DNA of 64,000 nucleotides from Pseudomonadota bacterium (GCA_021325555.1 JAJPGY010000005.1:1-64000); one strand, 5' to 3'. Shown: positions 41,949-54,193, counted from the stretch's first letter. Notes: generated by a model from the letters alone, not told the origin. A program made the numbers and translations.

Positions 41949-44717
41949 ATGACTTCAAGTATGCTTGCCAGTGATCGGGAGCTGGTGCGCGAGTCGGCGC
42001 TGTGCATCGCGGATGGTGGCAGCGATTCGACATATCCTGTCGGCCCCGAGCATATTCGATATCTATTTGATCTGTGCACGGGAGCGTCAGTGTCACTATC
42101 ACACAGCGGCAAGGCATGGAAATTTCCTCCTGAGATCCAGGTTGATGACGGGTTGCTGGAGGCGGCAGGCGGTTCTCTGCTTTTGGCCAGGCTTCTGGTG
42201 AGGAGAGGCATTCGCACGGCGGCGGAGGCGAAGAGCTTCCTCGATCCCCACTGCTACGAGCCGGCGAATCCCATGGAGCTGCCGGACATGGCGCGGGCGA
42301 TCGCCCGCATAAGTCAGGCGGTTGCCCAGGGCGAGCACATCACTGTCTACGGCGACTATGACGTCGACGGAGTGACCGGCACCGCGGTCTTTATCTCCGT
42401 GCTGCGGGAGCTGGGAGCGGACGTGGACTACTACATCCCCAACCGCACCGGCGAAGGCTACGGGCTCAACCTGAAGGCGGTTAGCATCCTGGCCAGCAAG
42501 AGGCGGACGAAGCTTATCATCACCTGCGATTGCGGCGTGTCGAATTTTGCCGAGATCAATTTCGCCAAATCGCTCGGTGTCGACACGATCGTAACCGACC
42601 ACCACACGATGCCGGAGATGCTACCGCCGGCGGTGGCGGTCATCCATCCCAAGCTCCTTCCGGAGGATCATCCCCTCTATAATCTGCCCGGAGTGGGCGT
42701 CGCTTACAAGCTGTGCGAAGCGCTGCTGACCGATCGCGGCAAGTCCGAGCAGTCCGAGGCCCTCCTCGATCTCGTCACCCTGGGGATGATTGCCGACCTG
42801 GTTCCGCTTGTGAAGGAGAACCGGTACCTGGTGCAGATCGGGCTGGGCAAACTTGCCGCCACGGTAAGACCCGGGCTGCAAGCGCTGCTGTCGCAAGTGA
42901 AGTCGGGCGGCGGCACAGATGTGGTGGGATTCGGCATCGCTCCCCGGATTAACGCCGTGGGCAGGTTGTCGGACGCCAACCGGGCCGTCGAGCTTCTGAC
43001 CACCGGCTGCCCGGCGCGCGCGGAGACGATCGCCCGCGAGCTGCAGACGGAAAATGCGCGGCGCCAGGAGCTGTGCGAGAAGATCATGACCGAGGCGGAC
43101 AGGCTTGTATCATCTCGCTTCGATCCGGCCTCCGACATGGCGATCGCCATCTACGACGAAGGCTGGCATCACGGCGTGGTGGGCATCGTCGCCTCGCGGC
43201 TGGTGGAGAAGTATCATCGGCCCGTGTTCATCGGGCAGCTGGAGCGTGAAGAGGGGATCGTCAAGGGATCCGCCAGGGGCGTGGAGGGAATCGATCTCTA
43301 TGAGGCGCTGAAGGCCAACGAGCACCTGCTGGCGCGCTGGGGCGGGCATAAGATGGCTGCCGGCTTCAGCGTGGAGATTGACAAGGCCACGGCGTTCTGC
43401 GAGGCGATTAAGGACACCTGCAAGCGCTTGCTCGGCGAGAAGAGCCTGAGACCGGTCCTGGAGGTCGACGCGGTCGTGGAGACTGCCGACGTCTCCATGA
43501 GCCTGGTCAGCCTGCTTTCCAAGCTGGCGCCGTTCGGCATGGCCAACCGGAAGCCGATGCTGGTGGCTAAAGGGCTGCGGTGCGCGGAGGTTCGCGTCCT
43601 CGGCAAGGAGGGCAAGCACAACCGCGTCATGTTGCAGGATGCGGAGACGGGGGCGCTTTTTGAGTGCGTGATGTGGAACAGCAAGGGGAAGGCGCCAGCC
43701 GAGGGCCAGGTGCTGGATGCGGCGTTCCATGCGGAGATCAATTCCTTCAACGGAAGAGATAGGCTGCAGCTGGTTCTGGTCGATTGGCAGGATCCGGCAA
43801 GGGAGACCACGGTGCTGCCCGAGCGCGCGGGGTTCCAGGCCGAGCCGTCTAAGGCGTACTCCGGGGCCGATGCGGGCGTCCCGCCCGCGCCCCCAGGGGT
43901 TTCCCTTCCAAAGACTGTGACGCCGGGGGTGGCTGCAGCACCATCGGTGGTGGTGAGCAAGGGGCAGCCGGGCCCGCTGCTGGCCGCTTCCAGCATGACC
44001 TGGAAGGATCTGCGCGACCATTTGTCGCCGGCGGCGCTGCTCGAAGCGGCGCGGCGCAAGCTCGGGCAGCGGCTGGCCGTTTTCTCGGAATCCGCGTCGC
44101 GAAACGCGGCCGCCGGGTTCGTGGATCGCACCGGGGTCGAAGGCGCCGGACATCTCATGCTCTGGCACTACCCGCCCTCGGCGGAGGTCTTCCGGAGCCT
44201 TATCCTGAAATCAGGCGCCTCGCACATCTACCTTGTCCGCCCGCCGGACCCGGAGGTGGAGGAGCCGGCGAGCGGGTACCTCAAGCGGCTGCTCGGTCTG
44301 GTCCGCTACGCGGTCAATAAGAAGGAGGGCAAGGCCGAGGCTGAGCGGCTGGAGTCGGCCATGGGCACCACAACCATGGCCATGGCGCTGGCGCTGACGA
44401 TTTTCCGCAAACTGAACCTCGTGGAATGGTTTTGCGAGGACGGCTGGCTCTATCTCGACCTTATCGAGCAGGGCAGCGGCTCCCCGGAAGACCTTGCCGA
44501 GTTCCGGCAGCTGGGCGGCTGCTTGAGGGAAATTCATCAGTTCCGCGCCTGGTGTGCCCAGGCGGGGCTCGAGGAGATACAATTAGCCGTTACGCCAAAT
44601 GACATTGATTTCAATCCCGGGCCGGCCGGGTCGAGCAGGAGAGACGACCGTTATGAATTCCAAGACGGGGCAAGCTTCGGGCAGGCAGAGCCAGTCCACC
44701 CTGCTTCCACTAACTGA
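41949..44717 (+). CDS. recJ: single-stranded-DNA-specific exonuclease RecJ
   Basis: 922 residues from the ATG at 41949 with GAGG eight bases upstream. DHH-family motifs: VYGDYDVDGVTG (Asp residues near 136-140, motif I), CDCGVSN, and DHH at 217-219 in IVTDHHTMPE. DHHA1 (about 390-520, with HHGVVGIVASRLVEKYHRPV and RWGGHKMAAGFS) and an OB-like domain (about 530-610) follow. RecJ degrades single-stranded DNA 5' to 3' in recombination and repair. A C-terminal extension of about 270 residues after a Pro-rich linker is an extra domain of unclear role. The gene runs 65 bases into apt. Confidence 0.94.
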   Translation: MTSSMLASDRELVRESALCIADGGSDSTYPVGPEHIRYLFDLCTGASVSLSHSGKAWKFPPEIQVDDGLLEAAGGSLLLARLLVRRGIRTAAEAKSFLDPHCYEPANPMELPDMARAIARISQAVAQGEHITVYGDYDVDGVTGTAVFISVLRELGADVDYYIPNRTGEGYGLNLKAVSILASKRRTKLIITCDCGVSNFAEINFAKSLGVDTIVTDHHTMPEMLPPAVAVIHPKLLPEDHPLYNLPGVGVAYKLCEALLTDRGKSEQSEALLDLVTLGMIADLVPLVKENRYLVQIGLGKLAATVRPGLQALLSQVKSGGGTDVVGFGIAPRINAVGRLSDANRAVELLTTGCPARAETIARELQTENARRQELCEKIMTEADRLVSSRFDPASDMAIAIYDEGWHHGVVGIVASRLVEKYHRPVFIGQLEREEGIVKGSARGVEGIDLYEALKANEHLLARWGGHKMAAGFSVEIDKATAFCEAIKDTCKRLLGEKSLRPVLEVDAVVETADVSMSLVSLLSKLAPFGMANRKPMLVAKGLRCAEVRVLGKEGKHNRVMLQDAETGALFECVMWNSKGKAPAEGQVLDAAFHAEINSFNGRDRLQLVLVDWQDPARETTVLPERAGFQAEPSKAYSGADAGVPPAPPGVSLPKTVTPGVAAAPSVVVSKGQPGPLLAASSMTWKDLRDHLSPAALLEAARRKLGQRLAVFSESASRNAAAGFVDRTGVEGAGHLMLWHYPPSAEVFRSLILKSGASHIYLVRPPDPEVEEPASGYLKRLLGLVRYAVNKKEGKAEAERLESAMGTTTMAMALALTIFRKLNLVEWFCEDGWLYLDLIEQGSGSPEDLAEFRQLGGCLREIHQFRAWCAQAGLEEIQLAVTPNDIDFNPGPAGSSRRDDRYEFQDGASFGQAEPVHPASTN

Positions 44718-45243
44718 AGCCAGGATTGACTGGCTCAAAAGCAAGATCCGCGATGTCCCGGACTTTCCCAAACCGGGGATCGTCTTCAAGGACCTGACAA
44801 CCCTTATCAAGGACGCCGAAGCGCTCCGCTTCGTCGTAGATGTCCTCGCCGACAAGTACCGGCCGGTCGAGCCGGCGTACGTCGCCGGCATCGAGGCTCG
44901 CGGATTCATAGTCGGGGCAGCGCTGGCTTACAACCTGGGCATCGGTTTCGTGCCGATCCGGAAGCCGGGCAAGCTGCCCTATAAGGTTCAAAGGCAGTCG
45001 TATGAGCTGGAATATGGAACGGACGCCGTCGAGGTTCACGTCGACGCTGTCGATAAGGGAAGCAGGACGGTCTTGATAGATGACCTCCTTGCCACCGGCG
45101 GCACCGCTTGCGCCGCATATCAGTTGCTGACGGCGATCGGCGCCGACGTGGTCGGCATCGGCTTCATAACCGAGCTGGCCTTCCTGTCCGGACGGCAGAA
45201 GCTGCCCGCCGATGTCGATGTCTTCACAATGATAAGCTACTAG
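44653..45243 (+). CDS. apt: adenine phosphoribosyltransferase
   Basis: 196 residues from the ATG at 44653 (GGAG 11 bases before). Apt landmarks are present: RDVPDFPKPGIVFKDLT, AGIEARGFIVG, FVPIRKPGKLPYKV, YELEYGTDAVEVH and the PRPP-binding VLIDDLLATGGTACAAY. It makes AMP from adenine and PRPP (purine salvage). The first 22 residues lie in the recJ reading overlap and precede the usual Apt start; no alternative start codon exists there. Translation is likely coupled to recJ. Confidence 0.95.
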   Translation: MNSKTGQASGRQSQSTLLPLTEARIDWLKSKIRDVPDFPKPGIVFKDLTTLIKDAEALRFVVDVLADKYRPVEPAYVAGIEARGFIVGAALAYNLGIGFVPIRKPGKLPYKVQRQSYELEYGTDAVEVHVDAVDKGSRTVLIDDLLATGGTACAAYQLLTAIGADVVGIGFITELAFLSGRQKLPADVDVFTMISY

Positions 45244-45310
45244 GGACGCGTGCTCCTCATGGCTCTCGAGTCGGCTGCTGAACGCGGATCGCTGCGTACG
45301 AAATAGTCTG

Positions 45311-45339
45311 TTGACTTGATATTGCCGCAAAGGTTTATG
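45311..45339 (+). promoter_or_regulatory. promoter of the receiver-domain gene
   Basis: TTGACT, 17-base spacer, TTTATG (or 18 bases with TTATGC). The predicted transcript starts near 45347, leaving a short leader of about 27 bases before the GTG start. Confidence 0.45.
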
Positions 45340-45373
45340 CTGAACGCGGGAGAGCTTACCCGGGTATTCAATC

Positions 45374-45787
45374 GTGGAAACCGACAAGCCAGTTATCCTC
45401 GTGGTCGACGATCATCCGACCGAGCAGATGCTCATGCGTCTGCTTGCCGACCGTGTCGGCCTGGTGGCCCATATAGTCGAAACAGGGAGAGAGGCTCTGG
45501 CGGCCCTTTCCGGTGACAGGAGCTACGCCATGGTCTTCATGGATTGGAAGTTGTCCGGCGATATGGACGGCCTGGAGTGCACGCAGCAGATCCGTGAGAT
45601 GGAGAAAGGGAGGGGCACGCGCGTGCCGGTGGTGGCTGTTACGGCAAAGGCCATGGTAGGCGACCGGGAGCAGTGCCTGGCCGCCGGAATGGATGATTAT
45701 CTGAGCAAGCCGTTCACCCTCGAGCAGTTTACGAATATGGTCCAGCGATGGGTCAGGCGATCCGACGAGCGGGTGAGAACCCCGTAA
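45374..45787 (+). CDS. stand-alone CheY-like response regulator
   Basis: 137 residues from a GTG. Receiver landmarks are complete: the acidic pair in LVVDDHPTE, phospho-acceptor D57 in MDWKL, T90 in VAVTAK and K112 in YLSKPF. No output domain follows. It presumably accepts phosphate from a histidine kinase and acts by protein contact. No kinase is adjacent. No clear Shine-Dalgarno precedes the GTG. Confidence 0.93.
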   Translation: METDKPVILVVDDHPTEQMLMRLLADRVGLVAHIVETGREALAALSGDRSYAMVFMDWKLSGDMDGLECTQQIREMEKGRGTRVPVVAVTAKAMVGDREQCLAAGMDDYLSKPFTLEQFTNMVQRWVRRSDERVRTP

Positions 45788-45806
45788 GAGGCGCTGCGCC
45801 TGCGGG

Positions 45807-46688
45807 TCAGGCGTAGGTTCCATCTGGGTTGCGGATGGTGATTTCCCCCGCGTGCAGGGTCGTGCGCCCCCTGTCGACGGTATCGACGATCAATCCCCCG
45901 CTTTCATCGATATCCACGGCCAGCCCCTGCAACTGCAAGGAGCCCGATGTCGCCTTTATCGGGCGACCCAGCGTCACCGAGTGCTGCCGCCAGGCATCAA
46001 GGACATCCGCGGCCCTTCCTGCGGCCATAAGGTCCAGCGTCTGCTCCAGGTGCCTGGCCAGGCAGGCGACCAGGAGGTTCGGATTGACCGGCTGCCCGGC
46101 CAGGTTCTCCAGCGACTCCACGCGATCCCGCAGCTCTTCGGGCAGCGTGCCGGGGTCCAGCCTGAGGTTGATGCCGGCGCCCAGCACAAGGGCTATGGAC
46201 TGCCTCTGCTGTCCGGTCGCGGCGGAGCGGTAGCCCGCCGGCGAACTGGGAATCTCGGCCAGGATGCCGCCTAGCTTTTTTCCGTTGGCAACCAGGTCGT
46301 TGACCCACTTGAGACCGATCTGGAGCCCGGCGCATTCCCAGATGGCCTTCACGCAGGCGACACCACAAGCAATCGTGTGCAACGGAAGATTGGTTCCGGA
46401 GGCATCCGGTCGCAAAAGAACGCTCACATAAACTCCCGCGTCCGGCGGGGAGACCCAGGTCCTGCCCAGTCTTCCCCGTCCCGCGGTTTGCTGGCGCGCG
46501 ACGACCAGCACGCCTTCCGGGGCGCCTTCAGCGGCCAGGGCAGCTGCGCGGTCGTTGGTGGATTCGATCTCCTCCCACAACTCATTGGCCCGGCCGGCAG
46601 CCCTGCCGAGCCGCCTGGTCGAAAGCAGCCGCTCGATTGTCTCCAGGCTGAGCCGCTCCCCGTTCTCCTGCGGGTCGGACCTAGCCAT
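45807..46688 (-). CDS. birA: biotin--[acetyl-CoA-carboxylase] ligase
   Basis: 293 residues. The biotin-binding motif GRGRLGRTW, the KWVNDLVANGKKLGGIL segment and the C-terminal BPL_C-type region (VDIDESGGLIVDTVDRG) are present. It makes biotinyl-AMP and attaches biotin to carrier proteins. The N-terminal helix-turn-helix repressor domain of E. coli BirA is absent, so this is the monofunctional type. Its start overlaps the OsmC-family gene stop by eight bases. Confidence 0.93.
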   Translation of the reverse strand: MARSDPQENGERLSLETIERLLSTRRLGRAAGRANELWEEIESTNDRAAALAAEGAPEGVLVVARQQTAGRGRLGRTWVSPPDAGVYVSVLLRPDASGTNLPLHTIACGVACVKAIWECAGLQIGLKWVNDLVANGKKLGGILAEIPSSPAGYRSAATGQQRQSIALVLGAGINLRLDPGTLPEELRDRVESLENLAGQPVNPNLLVACLARHLEQTLDLMAAGRAADVLDAWRQHSVTLGRPIKATSGSLQLQGLAVDIDESGGLIVDTVDRGRTTLHAGEITIRNPDGTYA

Positions 46689-47097
46689 GAGCGATTGTGG
46701 TCACTATCTCTTTGGATCCGGTGAGAATCTTGTGGATCGGGCACTTGTTGGCGACCGCCTTCAGATTGTCCACCTGCTCCGGAGAGAGATCTCCTTCCAC
46801 CGTAATTGAGCGGGTAATCTTGGACATCTGGCGTCCGGGATTCTCCGGGTCGTCCACTTTTTCCTCGGTCAGCTCGACGTGCACTTTTTGCAAATCCCAT
46901 TTCCGGCGCTCGGCAAAGATCTGCATGGTCATGGACGTGCAGGCGCCAAGGGCGGCCAGCAGGAGCTCGTGCGGATCCGGGGCGGTCTCGCTGCCGCCGA
47001 CATCCCTGGGGGCGTCACTGACCAGCTTGTGGGAGCCGGCCTGGATCTCTTGCTTGAACAACGGCTCTTTCAGTGAGGTGACGGATACTTTGGGCAT
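46681..47097 (-). CDS. OsmC/Ohr-family peroxiredoxin-like protein
   Basis: 138 residues from the ATG at 47097, with AGAGGA nine bases upstream (an ATG three codons earlier is too close to it). The two catalytic cysteines are in LLAALGACTSMTMQIFAER and VANKCPIHKIL; HELLLAALGAC is a family signature. The family reduces organic hydroperoxides using lipoylated protein or thiols. Overlaps birA and is probably co-transcribed with it. Confidence 0.9.
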   Translation of the reverse strand: MPKVSVTSLKEPLFKQEIQAGSHKLVSDAPRDVGGSETAPDPHELLLAALGACTSMTMQIFAERRKWDLQKVHVELTEEKVDDPENPGRQMSKITRSITVEGDLSPEQVDNLKAVANKCPIHKILTGSKEIVTTIAHG

Positions 47098-47232
47098 AAA
47101 GCTCATTCCTCTATTTGTAAACCGATTCGGTGAGATCATAAGACAGGAATGACGGCTTGCGGTGAAACTCGCGGGGTTGCGTAACAATCCCTTTGGTGCC
47201 GGCTGCCGGATGCGTGAGAGGAGGCGAAAATC

Positions 47233-47979
47233 CTGAAGGCTGACGATATAAAGGCGGTGGCGCAACGGTTGCGGCAGGCGCGCAAACTGGCGGTGTTGAC
47301 CGGCGCCGGTGTGTCCAGAGAGAGCGGCATCCCCACCTTTCGGGACGCGCAGACAGGGCTGTGGGCCAGTTACGATCCGGCGCGTCTGGCCACGCCTCAA
47401 GGGTTTCTTGCGGACCCGCCGCTGGTGTGGCGCTGGTACGATATGCGGCGGGCGATTGTTCTTGACGCGCAACCGAACCCCGGGCACCTTGCCCTGTCCG
47501 AGATGGAGGAGATGATACCGTCCGTGGTGATTATCACTCAGAATATCGACGGGCTTCATGCAAGGGCGGGCTCGCGCGACATAATCGAGCTGCACGGCAA
47601 TATCGCCCGCTATAAGTGCTTTGAGAACGAGCACCCTCAGGCGGACGTGCAACCGGGGCTTGGAGAGCCTCCCCGGTGCTCCTGCGGGTCGTTGTTGCGA
47701 CCGGATGTCGTCTGGTTCGGGGAGAATCTTCCGCCTGCGGCGCTCGAGCGAGCTTTTTCGGAAATACGATCCGCTCAGGTGGCTCTGGTCGTCGGCACGT
47801 CCGGACTTGTGCAGCCGGCCGCATCGCTTCCATTTATCGCCAGACATCACGGTGCATACCTGGTGGAGGTGAATCCTGAAGAGACCGCGACAACAATTAT
47901 CGCTGATTGCTTCTTGCAAGGGCGGTCCGGCGAGATCCTGCCGCGCATAGTCGAAGCGATGCGGGATCTCAAAGTATGA
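47233..47979 (+). CDS. cobB: NAD-dependent protein deacylase (sirtuin)
   Basis: About 249 residues if translation starts at the CTG at 47233, which has an ideal AGGAGG eight bases upstream; the first ATG/GTG/TTG in frame is the GTG at 47257 (eight codons later). Sirtuin motifs: TGAGVSRESGIPTFRD (NAD binding), TQNIDGLHARAG and ELHGNIARYKC around the catalytic His, and RPDVVWFGENLP. The zinc site looks reduced: the first Cys pair has a single Cys (YKCFENEHPQ), while RCSCGSLLRP is intact. Removes acetyl or other acyl groups from lysine, and makes nicotinamide. Confidence 0.9.
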   Translation: MKADDIKAVAQRLRQARKLAVLTGAGVSRESGIPTFRDAQTGLWASYDPARLATPQGFLADPPLVWRWYDMRRAIVLDAQPNPGHLALSEMEEMIPSVVIITQNIDGLHARAGSRDIIELHGNIARYKCFENEHPQADVQPGLGEPPRCSCGSLLRPDVVWFGENLPPAALERAFSEIRSAQVALVVGTSGLVQPAASLPFIARHHGAYLVEVNPEETATTIIADCFLQGRSGEILPRIVEAMRDLKV

Positions 47980-48204
47980 TCGGCGGATATTGGATCGGCG
48001 CATATATGATCCGGATGCACATGCAATAGCAAGAGACAGCACCCGATCGATCTCTATTGGATTGATGCCAAGGCAGACGCGAAGCCGTTTTTCCTTGAAC
48101 AGCAAATTTTATGATCTTGCCGCGCGCAGTTGTGATAATGTCCATTGAGCAACTGAGGAGCGAGGAGGACAAGGCAAGAAAGAGATACGGCATTCAGATA
48201 GTAA

Positions 48205-48308
48205 AAAGGGATCGTATTGATCGATCTGGTGGGGGAAGTGTGGTGAGATTCCACCGCTGTCCCGCAACTGTAAATAGCAAGAGCTAAAGCCAGGCTACCC
48301 ACCTGAAT
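48205..48308 (+). ncRNA. cobalamin (B12) riboswitch
   Basis: Conserved core: GGGGGAAG at 48231, then GTGGTGAGATTCCACCGCTG and CCCGCAACTGTAA (to about 48273), and the B12-box AGCCAGGCTACCCACCTG at 48288-48305. CTGGTGGG (48226) can pair with CCCACCTG at the end of the box. It sits 200 bases upstream of nrdA with a terminator hairpin between, so binding of cobalamin is expected to end transcription before nrdAB. Confidence 0.93.
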
Positions 48309-48386
48309 GCGTCGGACGGATCCTCTTCGAGGTAAGGGGGCGACGTCGAGTCACTGCAGGGAATGACCTGCCGGGTGATCGATATT

Positions 48387-48419
48387 GCCTTCTGGAGCGG
48401 ATGAGCCAGAAGGCTTTTT
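48387..48419 (+). terminator. riboswitch-controlled intrinsic terminator
   Basis: Perfect 9-bp stem GCCTTCTGG / CCAGAAGGC with a ten-base loop and a TTTTT run immediately after. It lies 80 bases downstream of the B12-box and 83 bases before the nrdA ATG, in the position of an expression platform. Confidence 0.9.
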
Positions 48420-48501
48420 GTTTGCGGATCGTGCCGTTTTCTGTCGTGACTCCAATTCGCTTGCCGCTGCCACCAGACGATTGCACCGGGAGACTGAGCA
48501 C

Positions 48502-51309
<2,808 letters not shown>

Positions 51310-51330
51310 GAATGCACAAGGAGGCAACCA

Positions 51331-52461
51331 ATGCTCAATTTCGAAGAACCCGCCGCCGAGTCCTTCGCCCCGCCCGTTCAGGCCGCGGAGCCAACGCTTA
51401 ACGGAGGCGCCAATACCGGCGTTGAGGCCATCAGGTTCAATGCCAGCCGGATTCGAGTGGACGACAAGCGCGTCATCAACTGCCAGGCCGATCTCAACCA
51501 GCTCGTCCCGTTCAAATATGAGTGGGCGTGGCAGAAGTACCTCGATGCCTGCGCCAATCACTGGATGCCGCAAGAGATCAGCATGAGCAGGGACATCGCC
51601 GTGTGGAAGGACCCCAGCGGTCTCACGGAAGACGAGCGGCGGATCATCAAGCGCAACCTCGGCTTCTTTTCAACCGCGGACTCGCTGGTGGCAAACAACC
51701 TCGTGCTGGCGATCTACCGGCACATCACCAACCCGGAGTGCAGGCAGTATCTGCTCAGGCAGGCATTCGAGGAGGCGCTGCATACGCACGCCTACCAGTA
51801 CGTCATCGAAAGCCTGGGGCTCGATGAAGGCGAGATCTTCAACATGTACCGGGAGATACCCAGCGTTCACGACAAAGGCGCCTTCGAGCTGCAATTCACC
51901 AAAGAGCTGGCGGATCCGAACTTCCGCACCGGCACCTTCGACAAGGACCAGCGCTTGCTGCGCAACCTGATCGGCTATTACCTGATCATGGAGGGCCTCT
52001 TCTTCTACGTCGGCTTCGTGCAGATGCTGAGCTTCGGCAGGCAGAACAAGATGACCGGCAGCTCCGAGGAGTTCCAGTACATCCTGCGCGACGAGTCGAT
52101 GCACCTCAATTTCGGCGTCGACCTGATCAATCAGATCAAGATCGAGAACCCGCACCTGTGGACGCCCGAGTTTCAAAAGGAGATTGTCGACCTGGTGCGC
52201 GAAGGCGTCGAGCTCGAGTACCGCTATGCCGTCGACACGATGCCCCGCGGCGTGCTCGGGCTCAATGTCTCGATGTTCTCCGACTACCTGCGGTTTGTCG
52301 CCAACCGCCGCCTCAAGCAGATCGGCTTGTCGGAGCAGTATCCCGGGGTCTCCAATCCGTTCCCCTGGATGAGCGAAATGCTCGACCTGCGCAAGGAGAA
52401 AAACTTCTTCGAGACCCGGGTAATCGAATACCAGACCGGCGGCACCCTGACCTGGGACTAA
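51331..52461 (+). CDS. nrdB: class I ribonucleotide reductase small subunit
   Basis: 376 residues, 21 bases after nrdA. The ferritin-like di-iron fold shows D117 (in [11 protein letters not shown]), E148 and H151 (EEALHTH), and further on EGLFFYVGF and the Glu-x-x-His pair in [11 protein letters not shown]. The radical Tyr is present at Y155, in the class Ia position (E148 plus seven). Forms the tyrosyl radical needed by NrdA. It has no riboswitch of its own, so its transcription depends on the nrdA leader. Confidence 0.96.
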   Translation: MLNFEEPAAESFAPPVQAAEPTLNGGANTGVEAIRFNASRIRVDDKRVINCQADLNQLVPFKYEWAWQKYLDACANHWMPQEISMSRDIAVWKDPSGLTEDERRIIKRNLGFFSTADSLVANNLVLAIYRHITNPECRQYLLRQAFEEALHTHAYQYVIESLGLDEGEIFNMYREIPSVHDKGAFELQFTKELADPNFRTGTFDKDQRLLRNLIGYYLIMEGLFFYVGFVQMLSFGRQNKMTGSSEEFQYILRDESMHLNFGVDLINQIKIENPHLWTPEFQKEIVDLVREGVELEYRYAVDTMPRGVLGLNVSMFSDYLRFVANRRLKQIGLSEQYPGVSNPFPWMSEMLDLRKEKNFFETRVIEYQTGGTLTWD

Positions 52462-52515
52462 ACGCATGCCTTAAGTCGCAAGATTCGCGAGGGGCGAGAC
52501 CGTGGGATCACGAAG

Positions 52516-52550
52516 CCCTGGGGGCGCGGGGGTCCCGCCCGCATCCAGGG
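52516..52550. terminator. possible hairpin between convergent nrdB and amylase genes
   Basis: CCCTGG and CCAGGG arms enclose GGGCG / CGCCC, giving two stacked short stems. There is no T-run on either side, so confidence is low. The surrounding 52462-52597 has no gene I can support. Confidence 0.3.
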
Positions 52551-52597
52551 GCGATGCGTGTGTTGAGCTACTAAAAGCAGGTCCCCGGCCTGCCCCA

Positions 52598-54172
52598 TCA
52601 GAAAGGGCAGGAGGTGAAGGCCCACACCCCCACGCTGCGCGGCCGGACGCTCAGCCGAGATATAACGCCGGCTCCGCCGCCGCGCAAAACCGAGATCGAC
52701 CCGCCGCCCAGCATTCCGCTCAGATAGTCCGCATAATTCCCCGGCGGAAGATCGCAGGCAACGCCCGTCAACCGGTAAGTTTTGCCCGCGCTTTTGTTGA
52801 TCGCCACGAGAACGGAGCTGCCCGCGTATGAGCGCTCATACACGTAAACATCATCGTTGCTCCAGCGGCTTACCATGGACCCGTAAGCTAAAGCCGGATT
52901 ATCTTGCCGCAGCCTGGAGAGCTTGCTGATGAGACGGTACGCCGGCGTCGTTTCGGAAAACGACTGCATGAGCGGCCGGTCGTAAGGATCGCCGCCGCCA
53001 TCCGTGTCATTGTGCAGATATTGCTCGGTCCCGTAATAGATACAGGGAATCCCCCGGCACGTGAGAATAAACGCCAGCGCTTGATGCAGCCTGTTCCGGT
53101 CGCTCACGAGCGAGAGAAAACGCCTCAGATCATGATTGTCTATGAAGGTAACGAGGCTGCCGGAGTCCCTTATGTCCTGCTTCTCGCGGGACAAAGTGGC
53201 TTCCAGCTCAGACATTCCGCGGTCGTCCTTCCCGAACACCGCATTAATGGCTGTATACAGCGGATAATCCAGCAAAGCGATCCCGCTGTCGTTGGCGACC
53301 TGACAGGCGGACCTGTAGAGCGGGTCCGCCGTCCCCATCAGCATCCATTCGCCAAAAAGGAAGGTGTCGTGATGAGTGCGCAGGGCATCAGCGAAGCCGG
53401 GCAGCCATGCCCAGTCGACGTGCTTGATGGCGTCGAGGCGGAAGGCGTCCGCCCCGTGATCCTGAAGCTGCGTCGCTGCATCCTTCAGGTAGCGGTCCAC
53501 GGCCGGATTCGCCTGGTTGAGATCAGCCAGATCAAACAGGGTGAAATTCTGTACCTGATACGGATCGTTGAGATCCGAAATCTCCGGATTGTGGTGAAAC
53601 ATTCCGGCAGGATCATTGTCGATGTCCGCAAGCTTCACGCCGCTGTCGTAAAGCGCGCCGTGTTCTGCGGAATGTTGTGGACTTGTATGGTTCGCGGCGA
53701 AGTCCACTATTAGCTTGATGCCCGCCCGATGCGCTGCTTTTGCCAGTTTGTCGAAAGCTTGCCAGCTGTTCGATGAATCGCCGAAGTGCTCGTCAATTTG
53801 CTTGAAGTCCCTGGCATGGTATCCGTGATATGGCGCTTTCAGCGGCGGATCGAGCGGAAAATTTATGTTGTCCACCGGCGGCGAGATCCAGACGGCCGTG
53901 ATGCCCATGCCGGCGAGGTAGGGCAGCTTCTTCACGATGCCCTCGAGATCCCCGCCCCAGTATGCCTGCCAGTTTGAATGGGTGCGATCGAACATCCCCC
54001 TGCTCACCTGCGGATCGTCATTGCCCGGATCGCCGTTGAAGAACCTGTCCGTGATGATCTGGTAGATGACTTCTTTCTTGAAATCGGCGCTGGAGCTCGG
54101 TGCCGCCCCGGCGACCGCGCAGGAGAAAGATGCAGCCAACACGAGCAGCAGATTCCTGGTTCGTGATGACAT
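52598..54172 (-). CDS. secreted GH13 alpha-amylase-type enzyme
   Basis: 524 residues with a signal peptide (LLLVLAASFSCAVAGA). GH13 regions: VDFAANHTS (I), DAFRLDAIKH with nucleophile D247 (II), LFGEWML with acid/base E275 (III), and IDNHD with D348 (IV). The opening VIYQIITDRFFNGDPGND is the sugar-binding calcium region shared with cyclomaltodextrin glucanotransferases and related amylases. The C-terminal domain is about 90 residues, shorter than the CGTase C/D/E domains. Predicted to cut starch or glycogen outside the cytoplasm. Confidence 0.92.
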   Translation of the reverse strand: MSSRTRNLLLVLAASFSCAVAGAAPSSSADFKKEVIYQIITDRFFNGDPGNDDPQVSRGMFDRTHSNWQAYWGGDLEGIVKKLPYLAGMGITAVWISPPVDNINFPLDPPLKAPYHGYHARDFKQIDEHFGDSSNSWQAFDKLAKAAHRAGIKLIVDFAANHTSPQHSAEHGALYDSGVKLADIDNDPAGMFHHNPEISDLNDPYQVQNFTLFDLADLNQANPAVDRYLKDAATQLQDHGADAFRLDAIKHVDWAWLPGFADALRTHHDTFLFGEWMLMGTADPLYRSACQVANDSGIALLDYPLYTAINAVFGKDDRGMSELEATLSREKQDIRDSGSLVTFIDNHDLRRFLSLVSDRNRLHQALAFILTCRGIPCIYYGTEQYLHNDTDGGGDPYDRPLMQSFSETTPAYRLISKLSRLRQDNPALAYGSMVSRWSNDDVYVYERSYAGSSVLVAINKSAGKTYRLTGVACDLPPGNYADYLSGMLGGGSISVLRGGGAGVISRLSVRPRSVGVWAFTSCPF

Positions 54173-54193
54173 CAGGGGTCTCTCATGGCAGTT

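Noticed and set aside
46681..48105. 474-codon minus-strand frame spanning the sirtuin region
   Set aside because: Only the last 138 codons are OsmC-like with a ribosome site; the rest is antisense to the sirtuin gene.
48385..48501. Extension of nrdA into the riboswitch terminator
   Set aside because: This ATG lies inside the terminator stem; the ATG at 48502 has a good ribosome site and matches the family start.
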